Source: Planctomycetota bacterium (lineage in GTDB: Bacteria; Planctomycetota; UBA8742; SKZP01; JAIOTL01). From it: a stretch of 7,284 nucleotides of DNA. The stretch is from NCBI GenBank assembly GCA_021106775.1, contig JAIOTL010000158.1, positions 1 through 7,284 on the forward strand, given 5' to 3'. The notes under the pieces were generated by a model. It saw nothing but the letters and a program-made list of their open reading frames with translations, had not been told where the DNA came from and did not search any database. Position numbers and translations under genes: made by a program. Positions 6,767 through 7,284 of this stretch are shown piece by piece; position 1 is the stretch's first letter; each line of letters starts with the position of its first letter.

Positions 6767-7284
6767 TCACCTGGTTTCCGTCAGTTTTTCGTCAACTCGC
6801 TCCTGCAATTCGCTTGTTTCGTTAGATTTAATGCGGCTTTTTGAGCTTTCGCTGAAACTGGTGCTTTCAAAGGGTTTCGGCTTGGTTAAATCTTGTTTAA
6901 TTGTTGAGTACAAGAAATTGACAAGGTCAGATTTGAACGAGAATACAGTTTGATAACGTTTTCGCTTTGTAATATGCATCGCTTTGAGAATTATTGTCTC
7001 CAACTTTGGATCAATATTTGGAACAAGCTCAGATGGACGTGGAAAATTACCGGTTCGAATATCATTTATGAGCTTCCAGACATCGCGCTCGATAAATGGG
7101 GGTCTGCCGGTGATAATTTCGTAACAGATTGCGCCAAGGGCATAAATATCAACACGTTCGTCGATATGCTCAGCCTTGCCCGTTGTTTGTTCAGGAGGCA
7201 TATATGTCGGAGTGCCAACAACCTGACCGTCATTGGTTTCTGAGGCAATAATCTCGGCTTTTGATGATGAAACAACGGTTTCCG
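6767..7284 (-). CDS. Hanks-type Ser/Thr kinase, C-terminal part (5' end cut by window edge)
   Basis: The visible 171 residues enter the kinase domain in the activation segment: GTPTYMPPEQ (23-32), then DERVDIYALGAICYEII (41-57) with the structural Asp45, TGRPPF, and the late-lobe signature LETIILKAM...KRYQT ending the fold about 45 residues before the stop. Gly-loop, Lys and HRD residues are off the window, so activity cannot be judged. The C-terminal tail is rich in Ser, Thr, Glu and Lys (for example STSFSESSKS), and no membrane helix is visible in the part shown. The domain is clearly paralogous to the large kinase (YALGALLYNLLTG against YALGAICYEIITG) but lacks its FGE-like extension. It lies upstream of the CAP-protein gene on the same strand, with a 173-base gap. 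The TGA stop at 6769-6767 is followed in frame by 29 further codons that look coding, ending at TAG 6679-6677, so the true C-terminus may be longer. The start codon is outside the window. Confidence 0.88.
   Translation of the reverse strand, partial: ETVVSSSKAEIIASETNDGQVVGTPTYMPPEQTTGKAEHIDERVDIYALGAICYEIITGRPPFIERDVWKLINDIRTGNFPRPSELVPNIDPKLETIILKAMHITKRKRYQTVFSFKSDLVNFLYSTIKQDLTKPKPFESTSFSESSKSRIKSNETSELQERVDEKLTETR

Noticed and set aside
6738..6769. Selenocysteine insertion at the TGA of the second kinase
   Set aside because: The hairpin is close but has a three-base AAA loop without the features of bacterial SECIS elements, and a Ser/Thr kinase tail is not a known selenoprotein site.
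1..7284. CRISPR array, transposon ends, tRNA or prophage signals
   Set aside because: No regularly spaced repeats, terminal inverted repeats flanking a transposase, cloverleaf-like segments or phage genes were seen on either strand.

Overview
The window (about 40% G+C by eye) reads as ordinary bacterial DNA: dense genes, Shine-Dalgarno sites, the standard genetic code and no introns. The gene content is a radical SAM enzyme, a PilZ protein, two Hanks-type Ser/Thr kinases (one fused to a formylglycine-generating-enzyme-like, FGE-like, domain) and an exported CAP-domain protein. This suits a Gram-negative-type, signalling-rich lineage such as a PVC-group bacterium or a poorly cultured candidate phylum. 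The sequence alone does not settle the phylum. No rRNA, tRNA, transposase, CRISPR array or phage gene was seen.

Layout. Positions 1-1015 (minus) hold an almost complete AmmeMemoRadiSam-type radical SAM enzyme whose stop lies just off the left edge. Positions 1130-1807 (minus) encode a two-domain REC-like plus PilZ protein, upstream of the radical SAM gene on the same strand. A 190-base divergent spacer follows. The main gene, 1998-5195 (plus), encodes a 1065-residue membrane-spanning kinase: an Ala/Lys/Ser/Thr-rich N-terminal tail, a complete kinase domain, one transmembrane helix, a helical/TPR-like region and a C-terminal FGE-like domain. It converges on 5295-6593 (minus), a secreted 432-residue protein ending in a CAP (SCP/PR1, YkwD-like) domain; a hairpin lies between the two. 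Positions 6767-7284 (minus) carry the C-terminal part of a second kinase, cut by the right edge.

How they might work together (inference). The first kinase is built to link an extracytoplasmic sensor or ligand-binding domain to cytoplasmic phosphorylation. The REC-PilZ protein could read cyclic di-GMP and is transcribed divergently from it. The CAP protein would act outside the cytoplasmic membrane, and the second kinase gene lies just upstream of it on the same strand. The neighbourhood looks like a local signalling cluster, but co-regulation is not demonstrated. The AmrS-like gene is probably a separate conserved function.

The points most worth a second look are: a TGA ending the second kinase that is followed by 29 more coding-like codons in the same frame, with a perfect 8-bp hairpin 10 nt downstream; the FGE-like domain lacking the catalytic cysteine pair; and a 14-bp repeat linking the kinase leader to its low-complexity tail.
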